From: Ignavibacteria bacterium
GTDB taxonomy: Bacteria; Bacteroidota; Ignavibacteria; Ignavibacteriales; Melioribacteraceae
Length of the DNA: 12,843 nucleotides
NCBI GenBank assembly: GCA_027347545.1
Contig: DAIEQT010000225.1
Location: 1-12,843, forward strand
Direction: 5' to 3'
A program made the position numbers and the translations under genes. Of this stretch, positions 12,331-12,843 are shown one piece after another (position 1 is the stretch's first letter; every line of letters begins with the position of its first letter). Below the pieces are notes generated by a model, which ran no database searches, was not told where the DNA came from, and was given only the letters and a program-made list of their open reading frames with translations.

Positions 12331-12843
12331 TCAAATTTTGTTTGAAGCGAAATCCTCAACATCTTCAACTGCTTTCGGTATTGGCTTTCCAAGAACACGG
12401 CTTCCGTTTTTCAGAACAACAACATCATCTTCAATTCTAATTCCGCCAAATCCTCTGTATTCATTTACCTTATCGTAGTTAATAAAATCTGTATGCTTCT
12501 TTTCACCTTGCCATTTATCTATCAAAGTAGGGATGAAATACAATCCCGGTTCAACCGTTAACACAACTCCGGATACAAGCGGTTTTGCATAGCGCAAAGA
12601 TTTAAGACCAAATTGTGTGCTGCGTTTTAGTTTTTCATCATAGCCTAAATTGTTTTCGCCATAATTTTCCATATCGTGAACATCGAGACCGAGCAAGTGT
12701 CCGAGTCCGTGCGGAAAGAATAAAGCGTGAGCACCCGCTTCAACTGCGGATTTTGTGTTTCCTTTCATTAAGCCAAGTGCTTTCAAACCATCAACCATTA
12801 CCTCGGCACATTTAAGATGTACCGACTTGTAAGTAACCTTTGG
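12331..12843 (-). CDS. M24-family Xaa-Pro peptidase (prolidase/aminopeptidase P), C-terminal part
   Basis: The frame is open from the right edge to the stop at 12331, giving the last 171 codons; the N-terminal domain and the first metal-binding Asp residues are outside the window. The visible part is the pita-bread catalytic domain of M24B peptidases: PHGLGHLLGLDVHD contains the metal-binding and proton-transfer His residues, TVEPGLYF has the first metal Glu and GGIRIEDDV the second. Such enzymes need two metal ions and cleave Xaa-Pro bonds in dipeptides (prolidase) or at peptide N-termini (aminopeptidase P). The in-frame ATG at 12798 is an internal Met, since codons upstream (for example VTYKSVHLKCAEV) continue the family pattern. 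It lies upstream of a hydroxyproline-degradation operon and may release proline and hydroxyproline for it. A promoter in the gap downstream suggests a separate unit. Confidence 0.92.
   Translation of the reverse strand, partial: PKVTYKSVHLKCAEVMVDGLKALGLMKGNTKSAVEAGAHALFFPHGLGHLLGLDVHDMENYGENNLGYDEKLKRSTQFGLKSLRYAKPLVSGVVLTVEPGLYFIPTLIDKWQGEKKHTDFINYDKVNEYRGFGGIRIEDDVVVLKNGSRVLGKPIPKAVEDVEDFASNKI

Overview
The window looks like chromosomal DNA from a low-to-mid GC member of the Bacteroidota/Chlorobi superphylum, most likely an Ignavibacteria-type organism. The signs are a PorV/PorQ-family outer membrane protein, an ECF sigma factor beside a secreted TPR protein, AT-rich intergenic regions carrying the Bacteroidota-style -7 promoter element TAnnTTTG, and Shine-Dalgarno sites of the AAGGA type before many genes. 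This assignment is an inference from gene content; no rRNA or tRNA gene is present. I saw no CRISPR array, transposase or phage gene.

Left part (1-5774), all on the minus strand: an ECF sigma factor, a secreted TPR protein and the start of a small protein that may be an anti-sigma factor form one operon, with a good ECF-type autoregulatory promoter candidate upstream. To their right lie a small lipoprotein, an AhpC-type peroxiredoxin, a DUF1905/YdeI-OmdA protein, a PorV/PorQ-type barrel protein and 2,3-bisphosphoglycerate-dependent phosphoglycerate mutase (gpmA).

Middle part (5902-7570), on the plus strand: a TPM-domain protein overlapping a DUF4926 protein by ATGA, then a metallo-beta-lactamase-fold hydrolase with a Tat-like leader. 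Between this hydrolase and the convergent aminotransferase gene lies a composite palindromic repeat (about 7570-7706) whose arms touch or form both stop codons.

Right part (7703-12843), all on the minus strand: this is the most interesting region. Four closely spaced genes encode, in transcription order, a trans-3-hydroxy-L-proline dehydratase-like protein (proline racemase fold with the Cys/Thr active-site pair), a proline dehydrogenase-family enzyme whose substrate-discriminating Tyr is Leu, a DapA-family aldolase that reads like mammalian 4-hydroxy-2-oxoglutarate aldolase (HOGA1), and an alanine/serine-glyoxylate aminotransferase (AGXT-like). Together they parallel the mammalian hydroxyproline pathway (L3HYPDH, PRODH2, HOGA1, AGXT) rather than the known bacterial epimerase/deaminase or glycyl-radical routes. 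The 3-hydroxy-P5C dehydrogenase and the 4-hydroxyglutamate transaminase needed between steps are not in the window. Upstream are an unrecognised 96-residue protein with a perfect ribosome binding site and the 3' part of an M24 Xaa-Pro peptidase/prolidase, which could supply imino acids from collagen-like peptides.

All intergenic gaps are shorter than 300 bases. Each is covered below by a promoter, hairpin or repeat entry, or contains nothing I can name.
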